A program made the position numbers and the translations under genes. Shown piece by piece: positions 7,430 to 14,526 of a DNA stretch of 21,559 bases. The stretch comes from Actinomycetota bacterium (GTDB lineage Bacteria; Actinomycetota; Humimicrobiia; Humimicrobiales; Humimicrobiaceae). Position 1 is the stretch's first letter; every line of letters starts with the position of its first letter. The DNA lies in NCBI GenBank assembly GCA_003567835.1, contig PWYO01000240.1, positions 1 to 21,559 of the forward strand, written 5' to 3'. The notes below the pieces were generated by a model, which was not told the origin of the DNA, ran no database searches, and was given only the letters and a program-made list of their open reading frames with translations.

Positions 7430-8578
7430 TTAAAATCCTTTTTTTACTAAATCCAATGCGATGACATCTCTTTGTATCTGATTGGTGCCTTCATAAATCT
7501 GAAGAATTTTGGCGTCCCGCATCATCTTTTCTGCAGGATACTCTTTCATATAACCATAGCCGCCAAAAATCTGGACTGCATCTGTGGTGACCTGCATAGC
7601 CATATCTGAGGCAAAAACCTTAGACATGGCCGACAGCCTGGATATGTCTTTTTGCCCGCTATCAATGGCTTTAGCAGCATAATACACCAGGTTTCTAGCC
7701 GCTTCAATCTGTGTAGCCATATCGGCTAGCATATGCCTTATTGCCTGAAAAGAAGATATGGTATTGGAAAATTGTTTCCTTACCTTTGCATAGGCCAATG
7801 CTTCCTCCAGTGCACCCTGGGCCAGACCCACCCCCTGGGAACCCACCGCAGGCCTGGATTGGTCCAAGGTTTTCATGGCCACCAAAAAGCCCATACCTTC
7901 CCTGCCAATCATATTTTCCTTGGGTATCTTGCAGTTATTGAATATGAGCTCGCGGGTCGCGGAAGCTCTTATGCCCATTTTGTCCTCTTTTTTGCCAAAA
8001 TCGAAGCCCTCGGTGCCTTTCTTCACAATAAAAGCGCTGGCTCCCCGACTGCCCTTTTTGGGGTCGGTCATGGCAAAAATGGTATATATGTCAGCTTCCC
8101 CACCATTGGTAATCCATTGCTTGGTTCCATTTAATACATAATAATCTCCCTCCAAAACAGCTTTGGTTTGAATGGCACCGGCATCGCTTCCCGCTTCCGG
8201 TTCAGTGAGCCCGAAGGCAGCCAGCTTCTGGCCAGATGCCAAAAGAGGAAGGTATTTTTCTTTCTGCTGCTTGTTTCCTGAAATCAATATGGGCAGAAAA
8301 CCAAGCCCGCTTGCTGCATAGGATGTTGCCACGCTCAAGTCCCCCCTGCTTAATTCTTCAGTAGCCAGGCATACCTCAAAAATCCCTGTGCCCATGCCCT
8401 CATATTCTTCGGGTATAAACAGCCTGAATAAATCCGCATTGCCAATCTCTTGTATAATCTCGGAAGGGAAAACCTGGTTTTGGTCCAGCTCAGCTCTTAC
8501 CGGCTTAATCTTCTTTTCGGTAATTTCTTTGCATATGTCCACAATCATTCGCTGTTCTTCCGTTAAAAAATAGTTCAT
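7430..8578 (-). CDS. acyl-CoA dehydrogenase (CarC/Bcd-like, Etf partner)
   Basis: FAD enzyme acting on a 2,3-enoyl-CoA/acyl-CoA pair. The sequence has the standard three-part acyl-CoA dehydrogenase layout: AAFGLTEPEAGSDAG and WITNGGEADIYTIFA in the first half, then FGGYGYMKEYPAEKMMRDAK and the catalytic Glu363 in QIYEGTNQIQR. 382 aa fits butyryl-CoA and caffeyl-CoA dehydrogenases. The ATG at 8578 follows the SD GGAGGG by 4 nt; the upstream GTG at 8590 lies within that SD and is rejected. It is first in an operon with etfB and ferredoxin-fused etfA, the content of A. woodii carCDE. The true substrate (crotonyl-CoA, caffeyl-CoA or another enoyl-CoA) cannot be read from the sequence. Confidence 0.92.
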   Translation of the reverse strand: MNYFLTEEQRMIVDICKEITEKKIKPVRAELDQNQVFPSEIIQEIGNADLFRLFIPEEYEGMGTGIFEVCLATEELSRGDLSVATSYAASGLGFLPILISGNKQQKEKYLPLLASGQKLAAFGLTEPEAGSDAGAIQTKAVLEGDYYVLNGTKQWITNGGEADIYTIFAMTDPKKGSRGASAFIVKKGTEGFDFGKKEDKMGIRASATRELIFNNCKIPKENMIGREGMGFLVAMKTLDQSRPAVGSQGVGLAQGALEEALAYAKVRKQFSNTISSFQAIRHMLADMATQIEAARNLVYYAAKAIDSGQKDISRLSAMSKVFASDMAMQVTTDAVQIFGGYGYMKEYPAEKMMRDAKILQIYEGTNQIQRDVIALDLVKKGF

Positions 8579-8634
8579 GGGACCCTCCACATGATTTTTT
8601 CAATTTACAGTTGGTTAAAAAGACGCTGGGCTAT

Positions 8635-8670
8635 TTGATTAGTTTCATTTTTTACCTGTTTATTGAAACT
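8635..8670 (+). promoter_or_regulatory. candidate promoter and 7-bp dyad upstream of bioY
   Basis: A perfect inverted repeat AGTTTCA (8641-8647) / TGAAACT (8664-8670) with a 16-nt spacer lies in the divergent acd-bioY gap. It overlaps a possible promoter, TTGATT (8635-8640) and TTTATT (8659-8664), 18 nt apart. Two short arms about 16 nt apart resemble the geometry of BirA biotin operators, but the arms do not match TTGTTAAC-like half-sites. The function is therefore only a suggestion. Confidence 0.3.
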
Positions 8671-8728
8671 TTCCCCTACAGTATCCGTCTCTTGCCAAAA
8701 CAGAATCCAAAAAAAAGGGAGAAAAAAT

Positions 8729-9307
8729 ATGGAATTGACCAAAACCATCCTTATGCCAAAATACAAGCTGCTGTTTAGCCTGGGTTTTGCCCTGGTCATG
8801 CCCATTGCAGCAAACTTGTTTTTTTATTTGCCTTTTACACCTGTCCCGGTTACGCTGCAGGTGGCCACTGTGCTTCTGAGTGCGGTGATGCTGGGCTTCC
8901 CCTGGGCTTTTTATTCTCAGCTGCTATACGTGGGTATGGGTTTTATGGGTCTGGGTGTATTTGCCGGTTTTAAAAATGCCTATTTGGCTTTCGCCGGTCC
9001 CACTGCTGGTTATATATTGGGTTTTCTTGCTGCCAGTGCGGTTACCGGCTATTTGTTTCATAAAAAAAAGACGCCCGCAGGCCTAACTTTATCTCTTGCC
9101 GCAGGACTTTTATGCATTTACGCGCTGGGATATGTCCATCTTTTTCTCTATATTAGCCGGACAACATTTGGCATTGATGCATGGCTGTCCACTTTCAAAC
9201 TGGGTATAGCCCCCTTTATTATTCCTGATACCTTAAAACTCTTGTTGGCGGCAAGCATCTATCAAGCAATCAAAGGGAAACAGTATGAGCAAAATGATGA
9301 TCAATGA
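8729..9307 (+). CDS. bioY: BioY biotin transporter (ECF S-component)
   Basis: Integral membrane substrate-binding protein for biotin uptake, working alone or with an energy-coupling-factor module (none is encoded here). The BioY signature FTPVPVTLQVATVLLSAVMLG is at about residues 36-56, followed by hydrophobic segments consistent with six helices and the FAGPTAGYILGFLAAS motif. 192 aa is typical. The frame reaches back to 8663, but ATG 8729 has a strong SD (AAAGGGAG, 7 nt upstream), so I used it. It is first gene of a plus-strand operon, overlapping the next gene by 23 nt, and lies divergent to the acyl-CoA dehydrogenase. Placement before two genes of biotin-dependent carboxylation supports biotin as substrate. 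Confidence 0.93.
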   Translation: MELTKTILMPKYKLLFSLGFALVMPIAANLFFYLPFTPVPVTLQVATVLLSAVMLGFPWAFYSQLLYVGMGFMGLGVFAGFKNAYLAFAGPTAGYILGFLAASAVTGYLFHKKKTPAGLTLSLAAGLLCIYALGYVHLFLYISRTTFGIDAWLSTFKLGIAPFIIPDTLKLLLAASIYQAIKGKQYEQNDDQ

Positions 9308-11084
9308 TCTTACTCTAAGAGATATATTCCAAAACACAGACCCTCAAGCGCTGGATACATCAATTCTGGATCAAATACTCCAGCATTATCAAGGATTGGG
9401 TGTGGACCGTGCAGAAGTTTTGGGCGGCTCCACATTTGAAAGAATGCTTGACAACCAATTCTATAAAACGCCATTCCAAATCTGTTCCTATATCCACAAG
9501 TCTTTGCCCAATATCCCCCTTCAGGTTTTAATTGGGGCCAGAAACCTCATAGGAATGGAAATCTATTCTACAGACATCATAGACCGTTTTATCGAACATT
9601 GTATGCAAAACGGCATACGCTTTTTTCGGGTCTATGATGCCTTAAATGATACCCGTCACATGCAGCATACCGCAGATACCGTCATAAAAAGCGGGGCAGG
9701 GCTGCAGGGAACATTAATCTATGACCATCATATGGACCATTCTTTTTATATGGATAAGGCCAAGCATCTGCAGGAGATGGGCTGCCAGGAAATATGCATC
9801 AAGGATGCGGAATCAACCTTGGTGCCTTCCCGTACTGCCCGCCTTTTTGAGAAATTATCTTCTCATCTAAAAGTACCTGTATTTTTAAGTGCCTACAATA
9901 TCCGGGGCCTTCAGGCCCTAAATTATTACCAGGCCTGCATCCATGGGTGCAGCGGTATTGATCTAAGTTTTCTCTCTTCCTCCTACTATGATTACACCCC
10001 CACTGTTTTTTCCCTGCTTAATAGTATGCAGGGAACCAAATTTGAGCAAAACCTGGATTACGCCAAAGCCTTGGAGTTTTATCAAGATATTAAGAAATAC
10101 ATCCATCCGCATCTCAGCCAGGAACTGTACTCTGACCATTTTATATTGAAATCACAAAACCAGAGCTTGCTGCCCAAATGGCTGATCAGCTCCATTAACA
10201 AACAGTTAAAAGAAATCGGAGAAATCGAACAGATGGGCCAGGTTATTGAAGAGATCATCAAAATAAAAGAGGAGCTTGGAAACCCATCCCTGGCCACTCC
10301 CATCGGCCATATCATTGCCAGCCAGGCCATCCTGAACATCATCATTTCTGACCAGCGATGGGAAATTGCTTCAGATGAGATCAAAAAATTTGCTGCAGGG
10401 TATTTCGGCAATCCTCCGCAAACCATGAATCCAAAAATCAAAGCCAGGATCATGAAGGATAACGGGGAGACAATAATTCAAAAATACGAAGCCACGGATA
10501 CCTTTGCGCAATGCCAGGAAGAGCTGGCCCCCATTACAGACCGTCATGAACATATCTTAAGCTACTGTTTTTTTCCTGAAAAGACCTTAAATTTTTTAAA
10601 AGCCAAAAAGGAAGATAAACCAAGAACAGAAAAATCCATCCCTGAGTCCCGGAACTTGGATAAGATAAATATGAAAAAATTAAGGGAGATTACCGATCTT
10701 GTGGAAACTTCCAATATTGATACAATCAATTTTGAAATAGAAGGCATAAAAATTTCCATAAACAAATCCCAGACCACCGCCCCCCAGCCAGCTGCTGGGC
10801 CAGCAGAAGCTGCACCACAAGTCTCTGCGGGAAGCCATGCAGTCAAATCCCCCATTGTGGGCACTTTTTACCGGGCCTCCAGCCCCGATACACCCCCTTT
10901 TGTAAAAGAAGGCCAAAAAGTCAAAAAGGGGGAAACCCTTTGCATTATCGAAGCTATGAAGCTGATGAACAAAATCACTGCAGACACCGATGGAGAAATT
11001 GAAAAAATTTTGGCAGTCAATGAAGAACCCGTGGAATTCGGACAGACATTAATGCTTATCAGGAAAGAGGAATCGGATGTTTAA
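9285..11084 (+). CDS. fusion: degenerate pyruvate/oxaloacetate-type carboxyltransferase domain + AccB biotin carrier
   Basis: Residues ~5-430 match the carboxyltransferase of OadA, PycB and transcarboxylase 5S (LTLRD, VLGGSTFERML, FRVYDALND, ICIKDAEST). Residues 463-599 are a full AccB: an N-terminal KKLREITDLVETSN helix, a Pro/Ala linker (498-518), then a biotinyl domain with the ACC-type 'thumb' ASSPDTPP and EAMKL (biotin Lys559). In the carboxyltransferase, Asp13, Gln16 and Lys173 are kept. The HxHxH metal motif reads F200-L-S202-A-Y204, so both metal His are lost, and Arg of RG(A/Q)N is Gly84. Catalysis by the normal mechanism is therefore doubtful. ATG 9285 has the SD AAAGGG 7 nt upstream and overlaps bioY; accC overlaps the 3' end by 8 nt. 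AccB function is secure; the front domain's role is unknown. Confidence 0.9.
   Translation: MSKMMINDLTLRDIFQNTDPQALDTSILDQILQHYQGLGVDRAEVLGGSTFERMLDNQFYKTPFQICSYIHKSLPNIPLQVLIGARNLIGMEIYSTDIIDRFIEHCMQNGIRFFRVYDALNDTRHMQHTADTVIKSGAGLQGTLIYDHHMDHSFYMDKAKHLQEMGCQEICIKDAESTLVPSRTARLFEKLSSHLKVPVFLSAYNIRGLQALNYYQACIHGCSGIDLSFLSSSYYDYTPTVFSLLNSMQGTKFEQNLDYAKALEFYQDIKKYIHPHLSQELYSDHFILKSQNQSLLPKWLISSINKQLKEIGEIEQMGQVIEEIIKIKEELGNPSLATPIGHIIASQAILNIIISDQRWEIASDEIKKFAAGYFGNPPQTMNPKIKARIMKDNGETIIQKYEATDTFAQCQEELAPITDRHEHILSYCFFPEKTLNFLKAKKEDKPRTEKSIPESRNLDKINMKKLREITDLVETSNIDTINFEIEGIKISINKSQTTAPQPAAGPAEAAPQVSAGSHAVKSPIVGTFYRASSPDTPPFVKEGQKVKKGETLCIIEAMKLMNKITADTDGEIEKILAVNEEPVEFGQTLMLIRKEESDV
10671..11084 (+). 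other. accB: AccB module with possible internal translation start
   Basis: Met463 of the fusion falls exactly at the canonical AccB N-terminus (MKKLREIT...), with GGATAAGATAAAT just upstream as a weak SD. Initiation here would yield a free 137-aa biotin carrier beside the 599-aa fusion. The sequence allows this but does not prove it; it may simply mark the ancestral start of accB before fusion. Confidence 0.35.
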
Positions 11085-12417
11085 AAGAGTTTTAGTAGCC
11101 AACAGGGGTGAGATAGCCATTCGGATTATCAGGGCCTGCAAAGAATTGGGTATAGAACCGGTTGCTGTTTATTCTACAGCAGACAAGCAATCCATGCATG
11201 CTAAGATTGCTGACCGAAGCATCTGTATTGGTCCTCCCCAGCCCAATAAGAGTTATCTGAATATTAATAACATTATTGCAGCAGCGGAAGTTACCAATTG
11301 CGATGCACTGCATCCCGGCTATGGTTTTTTATCTGAAAATCCTTCTTTGGTCGAATCCTGCACCAAAAATGACATCACTTTTATCGGTCCACCGCGCGAT
11401 GCCATTATGCTGGCCGGCAATAAGTCCAAAGCCATAGAGGTGATGCGACAAAATAGAATACCGGTCATTCCCGGCTCCATCGGCAATATTTCCGATTTAC
11501 GCCAGGCGGCCAAGATCAGCAAACGCATCGGATATCCGGTTATCATAAAGGCTTCTTTTGGCGGAGGGGGCAAAGGCATGCGTATATGCAACAATCAAAA
11601 AGAGCTTTCTGATTTCCTTTCCATTGCCATTTCCGAATCAAGATCTTCCTTTGGCACTGAAGAGGTGTATATCGAAAAATACATTCCCAAACCCAGGCAT
11701 ATTGAATTCCAGATTGTAGCGGATAATTTTGGAAACATTCGCTGTGCAGGCGAACGGGAATGCTCCATTCAAAGAAGGCATCAAAAGCTCATAGAGGAAG
11801 CGCCTGCCTGCATTTTAAATGGCAAACTGAGAAAGATAATGTCTGAGACTGCGGTAAGGGCCGCGCAGAGTATCGGTTACCAGAATCTGGGTACCATTGA
11901 ATTCTTGCTGGACGGTAATCATAATTTTTATTTCATTGAAATTAACACTCGAATCCAGGTAGAGCACCCGGTTACCGAAATGGTCACCGGAATGGACCTT
12001 GTAAAGGAACAGATTAAGATGGCTGCCGGGCAAAAATTAAGGGACCGTGAATGGGGAAAAAACAACGGTGTTGCTTTTGAGTTTCGAATCAATGCTGAAG
12101 ACTCCCAAAATAATTTCTCTCCCTCCCCGGGAAAGATTACCGATTACTATCTTCCCGGAGGTCCTGGAGTTCGAATTGACACTTTTATTCATTCCAACTA
12201 TACCATATCCCCTTTTTACGATTCCCTGATTGCCAAACTTATTGTATGGGGCAATGACCGCCGGGAAGCCATCTCCAGATCATCCAGAGCGCTTGAAGAG
12301 TTTACCATTCAGGGCATAAAAACAACCATACCCTTCTATCATAAAATATTGAAGAATGAAAAATTCATGGAGGGGAATATACATACCCATTTTATCGAAG
12401 AGGAGCTGGGGGTATGA
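11077..12417 (+). CDS. accC: biotin carboxylase (AccC)
   Basis: ATP-grasp enzyme that carboxylates biotin on the carrier protein using bicarbonate, the first half-reaction of acetyl-CoA carboxylase. Catalytic features are intact: ANRGEIAIRI at the N-terminus, the glycine loop GGGGKGMR (162-169), RRHQKLIEE (Lys237), EINTRIQVEHPVTE (Glu288, Asn290, Arg292, Glu296) and FRINAED (Arg337). 446 aa is the normal size for free AccC, so this is not a pyruvate carboxylase fragment. The ATG has the SD GAGGAA 4-5 nt upstream and overlaps the fusion gene by 8 nt, implying coupled synthesis of carrier and carboxylase. The accA and accD carboxyltransferase genes are absent from the window. Confidence 0.94.
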   Translation: MFKRVLVANRGEIAIRIIRACKELGIEPVAVYSTADKQSMHAKIADRSICIGPPQPNKSYLNINNIIAAAEVTNCDALHPGYGFLSENPSLVESCTKNDITFIGPPRDAIMLAGNKSKAIEVMRQNRIPVIPGSIGNISDLRQAAKISKRIGYPVIIKASFGGGGKGMRICNNQKELSDFLSIAISESRSSFGTEEVYIEKYIPKPRHIEFQIVADNFGNIRCAGERECSIQRRHQKLIEEAPACILNGKLRKIMSETAVRAAQSIGYQNLGTIEFLLDGNHNFYFIEINTRIQVEHPVTEMVTGMDLVKEQIKMAAGQKLRDREWGKNNGVAFEFRINAEDSQNNFSPSPGKITDYYLPGGPGVRIDTFIHSNYTISPFYDSLIAKLIVWGNDRREAISRSSRALEEFTIQGIKTTIPFYHKILKNEKFMEGNIHTHFIEEELGV

Positions 12418-12448
12418 TCCTTTTGGGTATCCAGGATTTGGCCGCATC

Positions 12449-13261
12449 TCAGTAGCAAAACATACCCGCCAGAGCACCGCTGCAGTCCCTTAAAAACAAG
12501 GTGTCCCCGTCATTGTTCCAGACCGGGGTTTGGCTGTTCCAGTACAGCCGTTTATGGGTATCTTGGCCCTCCCCGCTGTGTATGTATACCTTTTTCGCCG
12601 GCTGCAATACAAACCGGGGGAACTGATAGATATTGGTGGCCACATCCTTGATGGTCCACCCGGTAAGGTTTATGGGCTCCGCGGTTGTATTGATCAATTT
12701 TACATATTCACCATTGAGATTGAACCGGTCATCCCCAGGCGCATTGTAGTTTAGGACAATTTCTATGCCCTGATGGTTGGACTCTTTCCACAATCCCAGA
12801 TTCCTTTTTTTTGCCCGATGCTGGGCTTCAAAAAGCATATCCAGATAGTATACATCCGGTTCAAAGGGATAGACATGGGCAAAACCCCGCTCCACCAGTT
12901 CTAAATTAACAAAAAGGTCTTCCAGGAAAATGTAGCGCAACAGCCTCCCATACCTGTCCCTGTCGGTTAGGTCCTGCTGCATGACAACCACCTTCTCTTC
13001 TACCATAGCCGCCAGCGCAAGGGTCGATTCCTGGTAATAATATTCTTCTTCTTCCGGGGTATTGATGCCCAGCAGACGCACCCTTTGTCCGCCGGCTACC
13101 AGTGTGTCCCCGTCAATGACATAATCCACCACATATTGGTTTTCTTCCAATACAGGCCGGCATTCTATGTCTGGCTCATAGAATAGGGCGCAGCCAGAAA
13201 AAAGAATGACCGCAGCCAGAACCAAGGCAAGGCTAATGCTTCCTGATTTTAGAAATATCAT
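12449..13261 (-). CDS. lipoprotein thermonuclease (SNase) with C-terminal lamin-tail domain
   Basis: A predicted secreted, membrane-anchored nuclease. Residues 1-24 form a lipoprotein signal peptide ending in LFSGC (Cys24; Phe at -3 is slightly atypical). The staphylococcal-nuclease domain spans ~43-160: IDGDT (Asp50, Asp52), RLLGINTPE (Arg62, Thr68, Glu70) and RYGR (Arg106) match the nuclease active site. A lamin-tail/LTD domain follows (~165-265: GEYVKLINTT, LTGWTIKD, VWNNDGDTLFL), probably for binding at the surface. The first ATG is at 13261, inside the end of yacP (29-nt overlap), without a clear SD, so translation is probably coupled. Likely role is digestion of extracellular DNA or RNA, by inference. 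It ends convergent to accC with 31 nt between. Confidence 0.88.
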   Translation of the reverse strand: MIFLKSGSISLALVLAAVILFSGCALFYEPDIECRPVLEENQYVVDYVIDGDTLVAGGQRVRLLGINTPEEEEYYYQESTLALAAMVEEKVVVMQQDLTDRDRYGRLLRYIFLEDLFVNLELVERGFAHVYPFEPDVYYLDMLFEAQHRAKKRNLGLWKESNHQGIEIVLNYNAPGDDRFNLNGEYVKLINTTAEPINLTGWTIKDVATNIYQFPRFVLQPAKKVYIHSGEGQDTHKRLYWNSQTPVWNNDGDTLFLRDCSGALAGMFCY

Positions 13262-13751
13262 CAAATGTTTTTTTGTTTAACCTTTTTTCCAGATTATAGA
13301 AGGAAGGACTCGACTTCCTGTTGATATTCAATAATTCCTGGTCAACCTGTTTTTTGGTACGATTGAGCTCATCCCCAAATTCCCTTGAAGATTTGCGGAA
13401 AATATTGCCTTTAAAGATCACTTTTTGCTGGGTATAGTCGGAGGTAACCACATAAATTTTGTCATATTTTTGATTGCTTTCTACCAGCTTTTCAATCACG
13501 CTGTCCGCGGTCTCCCCCCTCTTGGAATACATCACCTTAATATTATGGTAATAATGGCAGGCGCGGGCCTGATTGTGGCTATGCCTGGCATCAAACACGA
13601 TAACCACATCTTTTTTTTTATGGTCGTGATAGGCGATAAGATCATTGATAAGGCGGTCCCGGTAAAAAGCCAGGGAATTGTTATCCATAGTTTTGGCCTT
13701 GATAAAATGAAATATAAAATTATAGCCGTCAACTAACACCAGATCGGTCAT
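13233..13751 (-). CDS. yacP: YacP/Rae1 NYN-domain endoribonuclease
   Basis: PIN-like (NYN) ribonuclease. The B. subtilis homologue Rae1 cleaves mRNA in the ribosomal A site. Family motifs: VDGYNFIFHF at the N-terminus, VVIVFDARHS, the YSKRGETADSVIEKLVE segment, YVVTSDYTQQ and SSREFGDEL. The acidic residues of the presumed active site are all present. 172 aa is the family length. The ATG overlaps the rlmB stop as ATGA, with the SD AGGGGG inside rlmB. The cysS-x-rlmB-yacP order is conserved in Bacillota and supports the call. Confidence 0.9.
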   Translation of the reverse strand: MTDLVLVDGYNFIFHFIKAKTMDNNSLAFYRDRLINDLIAYHDHKKKDVVIVFDARHSHNQARACHYYHNIKVMYSKRGETADSVIEKLVESNQKYDKIYVVTSDYTQQKVIFKGNIFRKSSREFGDELNRTKKQVDQELLNINRKSSPSFYNLEKRLNKKTFDDISKIRKH

Positions 13752-14524
13752 TTCTGCAGCCCCCTATACATGGTATATAAAATTATACCACTGGCCACAG
13801 AAACATTTAAGGACTCCATACGGGTACTCATGGGGATATGGACCAGGTGGTCGCAGTTTTTTGCCACCAGCCTGCTTAAACCCTTTTTTTCACTGCCCAA
13901 TACCACCAGTGCGGGATAGGCCCATTGGACTTTTTCAAGATGTTCAGCCTGGCCTTTGGCCGCCGCCCCATAGACCCAGAAACCAGCCTCCTTGACCCGA
14001 TCTATGGCCCGAACCAGATTGGTGACCCGAAAAACCTTGACTCCTTCCAGCGCACCGGCAGAGACTTTGTTGACTTTTGCAGTCAGCTGAACACTTCTGT
14101 TTTTGGCAATGACAATGCCCTGGGCCCCAAAAGCGCTGCAGTTCCTGATGATGGACCCAAAATTTCCCACATCGGTAATGCCGTCAAGCATCACCAAATA
14201 GCTTTTTTTGGTTAGACCGGCGTTCATATACTGGCTCAGGTTATAGTAATGATAGGGTGAAACCTCTAACACAATACCCTGGCTACATGCACCCGCATCC
14301 CCCAGCTTTTCGCTTGCAAATGATTCAAAAGTATTTTTATCCATCTCCTGTATCTCAATATCCCTTTTGAGGCATTGATGCTTAATCCAGCTGGTAGAAT
14401 CCGTTTTTTTGCGGTGTTTATTTAAAAAAAGCCTGTATATTTTTCGATTGCCCGCATTCTTGGCTATGGCCATATAGACAGAATTTGTCCCATATACATA
14501 TTCTCTGTTCCTGTTATTGTCCAT
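13748..14524 (-). CDS. rlmB: TrmH/RlmB-family 2'-O-ribose RNA methyltransferase
   Basis: SPOUT-class methyltransferase expected to methylate the ribose of a guanosine in 23S rRNA (RlmB/YacO). An N-terminal substrate-binding domain begins with YVYGTNSVYMAI. The knotted catalytic domain has the three TrmH motifs: DGITDVGNFGSIIRNCSAFG, VVLGSEKKGLSR and HIPMSTRMESLNVSVASGI. 258 aa is typical. The ATG at 14524 lies 2 nt after the nitroreductase stop and has no SD, so translation probably depends on coupling. The position before yacP matches B. subtilis yacO. Confidence 0.92.
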   Translation of the reverse strand: MDNNRNREYVYGTNSVYMAIAKNAGNRKIYRLFLNKHRKKTDSTSWIKHQCLKRDIEIQEMDKNTFESFASEKLGDAGACSQGIVLEVSPYHYYNLSQYMNAGLTKKSYLVMLDGITDVGNFGSIIRNCSAFGAQGIVIAKNRSVQLTAKVNKVSAGALEGVKVFRVTNLVRAIDRVKEAGFWVYGAAAKGQAEHLEKVQWAYPALVVLGSEKKGLSRLVAKNCDHLVHIPMSTRMESLNVSVASGIILYTMYRGLQK

Positions 14525-14526
14525 AA

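Noticed and set aside
3620..8145. Plus-strand open frames antisense to the aminopeptidase and etf genes
   Set aside because: All lie opposite secure genes and lack ribosome sites or family features.
8611..8645. BirA box candidate starting TTGGTTAAAA
   Set aside because: There is no matching second half-site at the right distance; only the AGTTTCA dyad nearby is symmetric.
10082..10916. Minus-strand open frames inside the fusion gene
   Set aside because: They are antisense shadows of a well-supported coding region, with no SD and no recognisable family.
12418..12448. Possible bidirectional terminator between convergent accC and the nuclease gene
   Set aside because: ATCC/GGAT with TGG/CCA could pair, but the stem is short and interrupted and neither strand has a T-run.
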